A DNA stretch of 6,638 nt from the NCBI GenBank assembly GCA_903930165.1, contig CAIYXO010000792.1, positions 1 through 6,638 on the forward strand. Reading direction: 5' to 3'. A program made the position numbers and the translations under genes. Below are positions 1-6,638 of this stretch, piece after piece (position 1 is the stretch's first letter; every line of letters starts with the position of its first letter). The notes beneath the pieces are model-generated. The model ran no database searches. It saw only the letters and a list, made by a program, of their open reading frames with translations, and had not been told where the DNA came from. Origin of the DNA: an uncultured Verrucomicrobiota bacterium. GTDB taxonomy: Bacteria > Verrucomicrobiota > Verrucomicrobiia > Limisphaerales > UBA9464.

Positions 1-2
1 CC

Positions 3-3000
3 GAGGCGTTGGCCTTCGGCGGAGGCTTCCGCATCGGCCGGGACGGACCGCTCGTCGGCTCGGGACGGATCCGGTTCCTCGGATTGGACAACCTTTCGCG
101 GATCTCCGCGGCCCGCCCGCTGGTGATGACCCTCGACGGCACGCTCGGAGGCACCGAGCTGATGCCGGCGATGTCGCTGAGGAACGCCCGCTTCGAATGG
201 TTCGACTCCCGGCGCCTGCCGGAATTCTTCGTGACCGGCCTGGACGTCGGCACCCGGCCGGATTTCGTCCTGAACCAGGTGCTCCCGGTCCAACTGCGCC
301 ACGCCGAGTTCACCTTCATCGACCCGCGCCGGCCTCTGGCGACCCGTTTCCGTCCCGACAACGTGGGCATCCTCGCGAGCCTGGGGGTGGCGATCCCGCC
401 CGAGGACCCGGTGCTTTCGGGCCAGGCGGACCGGGTCAGCGTGACCTTCGCCGCGGACGGCACGCCGCGCATCGAGGGCGTGAAGACCCTCTGCCTTGGG
501 GTCAGCGGCTTCGACCTGCCGCCCATCAACGACATCGGCGGCCAGGCCTGCATCGGCGGCCTCGACCAGAGCCTCGGCCAGCAATGGATCGCCGGCCGCC
601 TGAACGGCACCTACGACACCTACAAGGTCCTGGTGAGCTTCGCCGCGAACACCTTCCTCGGTCCGCTCGGTGCATGCGTCGAGATCAACGCCGGCGGCGT
701 CGGCGTGCCGCTCGGGCCCACCGGCTTCCTCTGGACCGGCGCCCAAGGGGGATTCTCCCTCGCCAACGCCACCGTCGACCCCTGCGAGTTCAAGAACCAG
801 TTCATCCTCAGCCCCAGCGGCGAGATCCTCGACTTCAACGGTCCTCGCATCCCCAGCTCCGGAATGGACTGGGTCGCGTTCCGCACCGCCATCCGCAACG
901 CCGCCGAACAGGCCGCCGACTTCGCCCGCACCGTTCCCGTGCCCGACCTGCCGCAGACCGTGGCCGACGCCCGGAAATCCGACACAGTCGACGACGCCAT
1001 CGACGCCGAGGACGGCGAAGAGACCGGGGCGAAGACCGCGGATTCCATCGAATGCCCCGGCGGGTGCCCCCCGGCGACGGTGAACATCTTCTGCCAACCC
1101 CACCCGGACACGGTGCGGTTCCCGGGGCGGATCATCGGCAAGTTCAGCTCCATCGACGCCCAGACGCTCGAACGGATCGGCATCAACGAAGCCTGGGTCC
1201 GCCAGAACTCGTCCTCCGCGGCTTTCCTCGCCAACGCCGCCGCGCGCCGGGTGGTCGATGCGGTCGCGACGCACATGCCGGTCGCCGGACCGCCGCTCTC
1301 GGCGTCCGCCGTCAACACCCTCAACCGCTACCGGTCGGAGGGTCTCGAACAGATGCGAAGCGCATTCGTGACCCTCATCCAGCCGGCCGTCCAACAGGCC
1401 TTCGCCTCGGGTCCCTCCGTGGTGTACCAGCGCCTCGCCGCAATCCTCTACGAAGGCGCCCCGTGCGCGGACCTCTCGCTCTCGGTCGCCGGCAGCTTCT
1501 CCTACGCCGGCATCTCCAGCTTCGCCTACCTCAAGGGCCAGGGTGTCATCGGCACCGCCGGGTCCGTCGGCGCCGTCGGCATCGTCAACGTCGTCGGACT
1601 CCCCGTCGGCCAGGCGCGGATGTTCGTCTCGGCCACCGACGAGAAGGGCGAACTCGCCCCCTCCCTCTGCGGGGAGGTGCTGTTCGAGGTCGGTCCGCTC
1701 GACATCGGCGGCGTCCAGGCCGCGATGGAATGTCCCGGATGCGTCACCGAGGCGGTCCAGGCGGTGGGCGACATCGCCCGTATCGTCGGCGAACCGGTCC
1801 TCCGCACCGTCTACGGCCGCGCGGTCGGCGCGGCCACGACCGGCCTTTCGCGCGACGAGATGATCGCCCGCATCTCGAACCTCGCCCATCCCCAGGCGCT
1901 CAACGCCTCCCAACGGCTGGCCCTGCTCGCCGAGTTCTCGTCGATCCGGGACGACCTGGTCGGCGCGTTGCCCTCCGACTTCCCTCAACGGATGGGCGAG
2001 GTGGCCCAGCGCCGGTATTCCAACATCCGTCCCACGCTGACGCTCTGCGGCGAGGTGGCCCCGAAGCTCTTCGGCATCCCCCTCTACCCCGGCGGGGACG
2101 TCGTCACCTTCCAGGCCCAGTACAGCAGGACCCGTTATGCCGGACGGCTCGAGATCAACCTCAGCGATCCCCGGTACCTCCTGTTCGTGCGCGGCGCCCT
2201 CAGCCCCGCACTGGAGTATGGCGACCCGCTGGAGTTCCTCATCGCCGGCTACACCGGCGGTTTCGCCTCGCCGTCCCGCGCCCGCGACCTGGTGCGGAGA
2301 TCGGTCGACAGCGCCCTCCGCAACACGACCTACACCCTCGAGGTGCGGTCCGCGCCGTTCGGCATGGAGCTGGCCGGAGGCGCCGCCCGGGTGATCCTGC
2401 CCAATCTCGCGTCGCATCCCGAGGCCTACCGGGTCGGCGATTCCCGGCGCTGGGTCTCGCCCGACGAACTCCGGCTCCGACCCGGCCTGACGAATCTCCC
2501 GTCGCGCTCCGACCTGCTGCTCGCCGCGTCCGCGACGCGAAGGCTCGGCGACGCCATCGGATGGAAGGGTTCGGTCCAGGACCTGCCCAACGCCTATCCC
2601 GCCAACGACCCGGCCTACCTGCCCGCCCGCACGAACCTCCAGGGCCGCGTGCTGAACGTGGACTATTTCCCCCATGGCGGCCTGGTCGGCGCCGGACAGC
2701 TCGCGCCGCCCCGGCTTCTCGTCGACTCCCCGCCGCTCGCCCTGATCCAGCAGATCCTCACCAACGGAAGCCCCGTCGGGAAGGCCACCAACTTCCTCAC
2801 GCTCGTCCGCGACTACGTCCTCCAGACCCGGACCAACGGGCAGCTCTCGTTCTACCTGCCCGCGCCGAACCCGCCGGTGATGTTCGACCCGCAGGGCAAC
2901 CTCCTTCCGGGAGCGCTCAATTCGCTCGATCCCCAGGCGATCCTCGACTCGATCGGCACGGTCCTGCCGGCCTACACGAACTCCATCCGGGTCCCGGCCC

Positions 3001-5417
3001 ACCTCTGGCGGACCGACCTCTCGTTCCTTGCCGGATGGATGACGAACACGATCCTCGGCGTCCCGACGTTCAACGCCCGGCTCTTCGGGCGGCTCCCCGT
3101 GGGGCAGGAACCGGCCGAACTCGTCGCCACCGCCCAGGTCCCGACGAACTCGTGGATCTCCCAGCTCGCACCCGCCGGGGCCTCGCTCCGGTTCCAGTTC
3201 ATCGGACGCCCCCCGCGGCCGATCGCCGACACCTTCGTCGGGCTCACCAACGACCTGCAGCTCGCCCTCAACGGCCGCACCAACCTGAACGCCGCGATCA
3301 ACCGCACCTGGGACGCCTTCACCAACGTCATCCCGAGGGTCAGCCTCCAGGCGGACCTGCCCCGGCTCCAGGTCCCGCCGGCACTCCAGGCGATACTCTC
3401 CACGCCGCCCACCAGCGGCTCGGCGACGCTCGTCGCCTACTCGCCGTTGTACGACCTCAACGCCGACACGCGCACCCCGTTCGGCGCCATCCGTCTCTAC
3501 GGCGGCATCGGCGTCCGCGGCACCCTGCGGGTCCTCGGACTCGTCGACTCCTCCTCCGCCGAGTTCAGCGTCCAACAGCCGCCCACGGCCGCCTTTCCGC
3601 CCATCCTCCGCGGGCGGATGACCCTTCCGCCGATCCCGTTCGGCAGGTTCCGCATCACCGGGACCAACGGCGGATCGCTTTCCGTCGACGTCTCGCCGGA
3701 GGGCCTGCTCATGCCCCAGGACGTCCGCCTGGAGCTGGACGGCACCACCTTCGGCTCGCTGGGCGACGGCGGCGCCCGGTCCGTCCAGTCCATCCGCCCG
3801 CAGGTGCTGCCGCTGCGGCCGTTCACCCTGCGCCAGAACGGCGAGTTCGTCGCCGAACTCCTCCCGGTCACGAACCTCAAGCTCGGGCCGTTCAACCTCG
3901 GCTCGGTGAACTCGGCCATCCTTCGCCGCAGCACCAACGGCGTCGTCCGACTTGACCTCGGCGGCGTCCTCGGCAACGCGCCGCTCCCGGCGTTGAACGT
4001 CTCCGGAACCCTCGCCAGCGACGGCTCCCTCGTTCTCGACACCAGCGCCCCCACCAACAGCACGCTCCATGGTTTCCCGGTCGTCGGCCTGACCGTGGCG
4101 CTGCGCGGCGGCACGGCCGCGTCCTACTCGTCGGAGATCGCCGCCTCCGTCGGACTGCCGGGACTGACCCCGATCGGCATCTCCGCCAACTGGCGCCCGC
4201 CGGCGGCGTTGAACCTGACCCATTCCGGGTCCGAAAGCGCTCTCGTGGCCCTCGGTGATGGCTTCTCGCTGAGCCGCACGGCCGGGGCGCTTTCCTCGGG
4301 CGGATTCACCTTCCGCACCACGCCGCTCTTCGGGCCCGGCTATTCCGGACGCCTGAACGCCAACGGCACGTTCGCGCTGACCAACATTGGTTCGCTCAGC
4401 ACGACCTTTCATACGTTTCCGGTCGCGACGCTGACCAACATCCTCCGCAAGACGCGGGTGGATGGACTGGTCCAACAGTCCGTCTATGCGAAGTTCAACC
4501 TGACCAACAGCCCCGTGTTCAACGGGTTCCTGTTCGCCGGCGAACAGTTGTCGAACGGCTCCCTCGCCATCACCAACCGTCCGGGCAACGTGATCCTGGC
4601 CGGACTGACCCTCCCGAGCCCGGAGATCGTCCTGCGCAGCAATCCCAGGGGGGCGCCCTCGATGACGCTCCGAGGTCCTCTTTCGCTCCCCAACATCTTC
4701 GCGGCGGCCCTTCCGAACCTCTCCGGAACCATCCGTCCGAATGCCCTGGTCAACGTCACGATCACCGACGCCGCGTCGACGATCCTCGGGTTCCCGATGA
4801 ACGGAATCCAACTCGGCGGGGCCGACCTGCCGCTCGGAGGCAGCAACCCGCTCCTGACCCTCGGGGGAACCCTCGCCCCGGTCCAGTTCCTGCCCTCGAT
4901 CCCGCTGAGCGGATCCCTGCGGCCTTCCGGCGTGTTCGACTTCACCGGCCCCGACCCGGTTCCCTTCAACCTCTTCGGACGCTCGCCGGACCTCGGCGCC
5001 TGGACCTTCAACCGCGCGGGCCTCGCCTCCCGCGGAAAGATCTCCGTGGGCAACATCGAGATCCCCCTGGTCCTCAATTGGAACAGCGCCACGAACTCCC
5101 TGCAGCTCGGAGGTGGCACGTCGTCGCGCGACACCGGATGGCAGGGCTTCGGCACGGTGCGCGGCCGGATGGCGTGGTCCACCTCGGCGCAGTTCGACCC
5201 GGCCAACCGCTCCTGGAGCCTCGGGCTGAGCACCACCATCGCCGGTTGGAACACGCCGAACAGCCCTCCCGACAACCTCAACGACATCGGGGAAGGCTTC
5301 CGCATCGGAAGCTTCCGGGTGTCCCGCTCCTCGTCCCTCGACAGCGACACCTTCCGTTTCACCCCGTCCTCTCCGTTCCCCGGTCCCGAATTCTCCTGGG
5401 GCCTCCGCTATCCCTGA
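3..5417 (+). CDS. Giant repeat-rich protein of unknown function, 5'-truncated by the window
   Basis: The frame is open from the left edge (codons GAG GCG TTG...) to TGA at 5415-5417, so the TTG at 9 is probably internal and the true start and any signal peptide lie upstream. Residues here are numbered from that TTG (1802 aa visible). Composition is normal for protein, unlike the Arg/Pro-rich other frames. Residues 57-69 and 96-108 carry two copies of LRxAxFxxxDxRR. Cysteines occur at 162, 181, 223, 259, 349, 353, 362, 486, 554, 575, 578 and 680, including CPGGC and CPGC, and none after 680. An acidic linker lies at about 325-345. From residue 828 on, Thr-Asn pairs are frequent, and about eight ~60-residue repeats run from 1213 to about 1690, followed by a ~110-residue C-terminal part. 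I see no catalytic motif, transmembrane segment or C-terminal sorting tag. Inference: beta-rich, extracytoplasmic, structural or adhesive; an AsmA/TamB-like lipid-transfer relation is possible but unproven. Coding status is near certain; function is unknown. Confidence 0.93.
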   Translation, partial: EALAFGGGFRIGRDGPLVGSGRIRFLGLDNLSRISAARPLVMTLDGTLGGTELMPAMSLRNARFEWFDSRRLPEFFVTGLDVGTRPDFVLNQVLPVQLRHAEFTFIDPRRPLATRFRPDNVGILASLGVAIPPEDPVLSGQADRVSVTFAADGTPRIEGVKTLCLGVSGFDLPPINDIGGQACIGGLDQSLGQQWIAGRLNGTYDTYKVLVSFAANTFLGPLGACVEINAGGVGVPLGPTGFLWTGAQGGFSLANATVDPCEFKNQFILSPSGEILDFNGPRIPSSGMDWVAFRTAIRNAAEQAADFARTVPVPDLPQTVADARKSDTVDDAIDAEDGEETGAKTADSIECPGGCPPATVNIFCQPHPDTVRFPGRIIGKFSSIDAQTLERIGINEAWVRQNSSSAAFLANAAARRVVDAVATHMPVAGPPLSASAVNTLNRYRSEGLEQMRSAFVTLIQPAVQQAFASGPSVVYQRLAAILYEGAPCADLSLSVAGSFSYAGISSFAYLKGQGVIGTAGSVGAVGIVNVVGLPVGQARMFVSATDEKGELAPSLCGEVLFEVGPLDIGGVQAAMECPGCVTEAVQAVGDIARIVGEPVLRTVYGRAVGAATTGLSRDEMIARISNLAHPQALNASQRLALLAEFSSIRDDLVGALPSDFPQRMGEVAQRRYSNIRPTLTLCGEVAPKLFGIPLYPGGDVVTFQAQYSRTRYAGRLEINLSDPRYLLFVRGALSPALEYGDPLEFLIAGYTGGFASPSRARDLVRRSVDSALRNTTYTLEVRSAPFGMELAGGAARVILPNLASHPEAYRVGDSRRWVSPDELRLRPGLTNLPSRSDLLLAASATRRLGDAIGWKGSVQDLPNAYPANDPAYLPARTNLQGRVLNVDYFPHGGLVGAGQLAPPRLLVDSPPLALIQQILTNGSPVGKATNFLTLVRDYVLQTRTNGQLSFYLPAPNPPVMFDPQGNLLPGALNSLDPQAILDSIGTVLPAYTNSIRVPAHLWRTDLSFLAGWMTNTILGVPTFNARLFGRLPVGQEPAELVATAQVPTNSWISQLAPAGASLRFQFIGRPPRPIADTFVGLTNDLQLALNGRTNLNAAINRTWDAFTNVIPRVSLQADLPRLQVPPALQAILSTPPTSGSATLVAYSPLYDLNADTRTPFGAIRLYGGIGVRGTLRVLGLVDSSSAEFSVQQPPTAAFPPILRGRMTLPPIPFGRFRITGTNGGSLSVDVSPEGLLMPQDVRLELDGTTFGSLGDGGARSVQSIRPQVLPLRPFTLRQNGEFVAELLPVTNLKLGPFNLGSVNSAILRRSTNGVVRLDLGGVLGNAPLPALNVSGTLASDGSLVLDTSAPTNSTLHGFPVVGLTVALRGGTAASYSSEIAASVGLPGLTPIGISANWRPPAALNLTHSGSESALVALGDGFSLSRTAGALSSGGFTFRTTPLFGPGYSGRLNANGTFALTNIGSLSTTFHTFPVATLTNILRKTRVDGLVQQSVYAKFNLTNSPVFNGFLFAGEQLSNGSLAITNRPGNVILAGLTLPSPEIVLRSNPRGAPSMTLRGPLSLPNIFAAALPNLSGTIRPNALVNVTITDAASTILGFPMNGIQLGGADLPLGGSNPLLTLGGTLAPVQFLPSIPLSGSLRPSGVFDFTGPDPVPFNLFGRSPDLGAWTFNRAGLASRGKISVGNIEIPLVLNWNSATNSLQLGGGTSSRDTGWQGFGTVRGRMAWSTSAQFDPANRSWSLGLSTTIAGWNTPNSPPDNLNDIGEGFRIGSFRVSRSSSLDSDTFRFTPSSPFPGPEFSWGLRYP
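177..332 (+). repeat. Duplicated LRxAxFxxxDxRR motif near the visible N-terminus
   Basis: Within the giant protein, residues 57-69 read LRNARFEWFDSRR and residues 96-108 read LRHAEFTFIDPRR. The copies are 39 residues apart and share seven of thirteen positions (L, R, A, F, D, R, R). The first is followed by a Pro-Glu-Phe-Phe stretch and a Leu-Asp-Val strand. The shape (strand, Asp, basic pair, then another strand) recalls the strand-plus-Asp motif seen in AsmA and DUF748-type periplasmic proteins. That family link is inference from pattern only. Confidence 0.5.
3645..5078 (+). repeat. About eight degenerate tandem ~60-residue protein repeats
   Basis: Units start at residues 1213, 1272, 1331, 1392, 1446, 1508, 1571 and 1633 (bases 3645, 3822, 3999, 4182, 4344, 4530, 4719, 4905), with lengths 59, 59, 61, 54, 62, 63 and 62 for the first seven. 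The rough pattern is L-S-G-T-L, two residues, N/D-G-S/T-L/F, a hydrophobic strand, then a hydrophobic GFPV-like stretch near position 24-28, then Leu-Arg-Gly-Gly or similar, and a second LTLGG-like strand. Clearest openings: SGTLASDGSLVL, SGRLNANGTFAL, LSGTIRPNALVNV, LSGSLRPSGVFDF. The fourth unit (1392) is short and fits poorly. DNA copies are diverged, so this is an old protein-level repeat, probably all beta strands. Confidence 0.65.
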
Positions 5418-5426
5418 CCCTGTCCC

Positions 5427-5507
5427 ATGAACACACCGAAAAACTCCACGTTCCTGCGCCGCCTTCTCGGCCCGTTGCTGGGCCTCGCCGCCGGGGTCCT
5501 CCACGCC
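5427..5507 (+). other. Sec signal peptide coding segment
   Basis: The first 27 residues have a short polar start with Lys5 and an Arg-Arg pair at 11-12, a hydrophobic core (LLGPLLGLAAGVL, 13-25), and a Leu-His-Ala end that suits signal peptidase I cleavage after Ala27, leaving Gln-Ser-Phe-Asp as the mature start. There is no Cys at the cleavage point, so it is not a lipoprotein signal. The twin Arg lacks the rest of a Tat motif. Confidence 0.88.
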
Positions 5508-6599
5508 CAGTCCTTCGACACCGGCAGTGACGGAAGCCTCGGCCATCTCCACATCACGAACTCCGTGGTGCTCGACCTTCCCGCGGATGGCCGACTCAAG
5601 GTCCGCAGCCTCGTCGTCGAATCCGGAAACTTCCTTTCCTTCCGCCCCAACGCGGCCAACACGCCGGTGTACATCCTCTCCCAAGGCGACGTCCGGATCG
5701 CGGGCCAGATCAACGTTGCCGGCGACTCGGTGGACCGCTCCCAGATCAGCGGCGGTCTCGGTGGTCCCGGCGGTTTCCGGGGCGGAAACCGGGCCTCGGA
5801 CGGAATGGACGCGGGCGCCGGACAAGGACCGGGGGGCGGCAGTCGCCAGCGGGGAGCCGCAGCTTCCCATCAGCCCGGTGCGGCCGGACACCGCATCAGC
5901 CCCAGCAACGACCACAATCCCCAAAACGGCCAGGTCTACGGCACCCCGACCCTCATCCCCATGATCGGGGGCTCCGGTGGCGGGGGCGGCTCGGCCGAAC
6001 CCGGCGGCGGCGGCGGCGGCGCCGTGCTCATCGCATCCTCCACCCGAATCACCCTCGTGGGATCCATCGACGCCCGGGGTGGCAGCGCTCCCAACAACAA
6101 CGGCGGCAGCGGCGGTGCCGTACGCCTTGTGGCCCCCATTGTCGAAGGGGCCGGCCAAATCCTTGTCCAAGGCAACTCGGCCGGTTCCGAAGGGCGGATC
6201 CGCATCGACACCTTCGAGTCCCGGATCCCCATCTTCAACACGGGCGGGTTCGTTCCCAGCACCGGCAGCCTCCTCTTCACAGGCCTCGACCTCCCCGGCG
6301 CTCCCCGGCTGGAGGTCACCCAGGTCGGCCGCTTCGAGGTCACGCCGGGCGAAGGCAACGCGTTCTCGATCCTGCTGCCCGTGGGTTCGTCTCCCCAGCA
6401 GAACGTCGTCGTCCGGGCCACCGGCTTCGGCCGACGCATCCCGATCCAAGTGGTCCTGACGCCCGACTCCGGCGACCGCCAGGTCTTCGACGCCACCCTC
6501 GACAACTCCAATCCCGGCAGCATCGAGGTCACCGTCCCCGTCGTCTTCCCGGCGAACGTCACCACCCTCGTCAACGCCTGGACCGTGCCCGGCCAGTAG
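5427..6599 (+). CDS. Secreted glycine-rich, probable beta-helix protein
   Basis: A complete 390-residue gene from ATG at 5427 to TAG at 6597-6599. Residues 1-27 are a signal peptide. The mature part opens with SFDTGSDGS (29-36 core), then a strand-rich segment ending in NTPVYILSQGDVRIAGQINV (78-97). Glycine-rich stretches follow at 109-138 and 181-198. Two similar blocks, GGAVLIAS from about 197 and GGAVRLVAP from 229, look like successive rungs of a right-handed beta-helix and lead to GRIRIDT (256-262). Residues about 292-390 are a Gly-poor beta-rich domain ending in VPGQ. There is no cysteine, transmembrane anchor or catalytic motif. I recognise the architecture from memory as a recurrent Verrucomicrobial secreted type without assigned function. 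The start is 9 bases after the preceding stop, and the bases before it (CCCTGTCCC) contain no Shine-Dalgarno sequence, suggesting translational coupling to the giant gene. Likely role, inferred: surface or matrix structure. Confidence 0.93.
   Translation: MNTPKNSTFLRRLLGPLLGLAAGVLHAQSFDTGSDGSLGHLHITNSVVLDLPADGRLKVRSLVVESGNFLSFRPNAANTPVYILSQGDVRIAGQINVAGDSVDRSQISGGLGGPGGFRGGNRASDGMDAGAGQGPGGGSRQRGAAASHQPGAAGHRISPSNDHNPQNGQVYGTPTLIPMIGGSGGGGGSAEPGGGGGGAVLIASSTRITLVGSIDARGGSAPNNNGGSGGAVRLVAPIVEGAGQILVQGNSAGSEGRIRIDTFESRIPIFNTGGFVPSTGSLLFTGLDLPGAPRLEVTQVGRFEVTPGEGNAFSILLPVGSSPQQNVVVRATGFGRRIPIQVVLTPDSGDRQVFDATLDNSNPGSIEVTVPVVFPANVTTLVNAWTVPGQ
6003..6020 (+). repeat. Perfect (GGC)6 trinucleotide tract
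   Basis: Six consecutive GGC codons encode Gly193-Gly198 of the secreted protein, just before the AVLIAS strand. Nearby glycines at 181-188 use mixed GGG, GGC and GGT codons, so the pure tract stands out. Slippage here would add or remove whole glycines without a frameshift. Confidence 0.9.
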
Positions 6600-6617
6600 G
6601 AAGCCGGGGAAGCCTCA

Positions 6618-6638
6618 CGCAAGACCGCCAAGGCGCAA
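6618..6638 (+). repeat. Degenerate 8-base-period CGCAAAGG-type intergenic repeat, cut by window end
   Basis: Starting 18 bases after the stop codon, three units follow each other with period 8: CGCAAGAC, CGCCAAGG and the partial CGCAA. They are preceded by TCA. This resembles the intergenic motif TCACGCAAAGACGCAAAGG that I recall from many unrelated bacterial genomes. The remaining bases 6600-6617 contain only a short direct repeat of GGAAGCC and no evident terminator. Confidence 0.5.

Noticed and set aside
9..11. TTG at 9 as the true start of the giant gene
   Set aside because: The frame is already open at base 3, no ribosome site can be seen, and the residues after it are not a signal peptide or typical N-terminus. 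The gene most likely begins upstream.
197..3955. Long 1252-codon + strand reading frame overlapping the giant gene
   Set aside because: Its product is dominated by Arg, Pro, His and Gly with no domain-like pattern, as expected of an out-of-frame read in very high-GC coding DNA. The overlapping frame has balanced composition, repeats and coherent motifs.
4484..5362. 292-codon minus-strand open frame
   Set aside because: It lies wholly inside the repeat part of the giant gene, is Arg/Pro/Ser-rich, and has no ribosome site or recognisable motif. It is a GC-driven antisense shadow, like the other minus-strand frames at 620-1324, 3497-4114 and 5936-6631.
5076..5417. Autotransporter barrel or sorting tag at the C-terminus of the giant protein
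   Set aside because: The last ~110 residues do not show regular alternating amphipathic strands ending in Phe, and there is no PEP-CTERM-like, LPXTG-like or hydrophobic anchor.
5436..5465. Twin-arginine (Tat) signal in the secreted protein
   Set aside because: Only an Arg-Arg pair is present, without the flanking consensus residues. The hydrophobic core and LHA cleavage site fit an ordinary Sec signal.
6600..6617. Possible terminator after the second gene
   Set aside because: The bases hold a direct repeat (GGAAGCC twice), not an inverted one, and no T-run follows.

Overview
The window is high-GC DNA read entirely on the + strand. It holds two protein genes that touch almost end to end and fill all but the last 39 bases. 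I see no RNA gene, mobile element, CRISPR array or enzyme. The style of both proteins points to Verrucomicrobiota, probably the Pedosphaera/Limisphaerales side. The first protein has very frequent Thr-Asn pairs in its second half. The second is of the secreted glycine-rich type opening with FDTGSDGS and carrying GGGGGGAVLIAS, which I associate with that phylum from memory; no search was run.

Region 3-5417 is one giant reading frame, at least 1803 codons, already open at the left edge, so its true start lies outside the window. It has no recognisable catalytic domain. Its N-terminal ~680 visible residues hold all 12 cysteines and a duplicated 13-residue motif (LRxAxFxxxDxRR). Its last ~975 residues have no cysteine, 20 Thr-Asn pairs, and about eight degenerate tandem repeats of ~60 residues. 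It looks like a long beta-rich extracytoplasmic protein; a distant relation to AsmA/TamB-like or DUF748-type proteins is a hypothesis only.

Region 5427-6599 is a complete 390-residue gene, 9 bases after the first stop. It encodes a signal peptide, a glycine-rich probably beta-helical body and a C-terminal beta-rich domain. There is no Shine-Dalgarno sequence between the genes, so co-transcription and translational coupling are likely. The pair reads as an exported or surface-structure module of unknown job.

Region 6600-6638 is the start of an intergenic region and contains a short degenerate 8-base-period repeat of the CGCAAAGG type, cut by the window edge.
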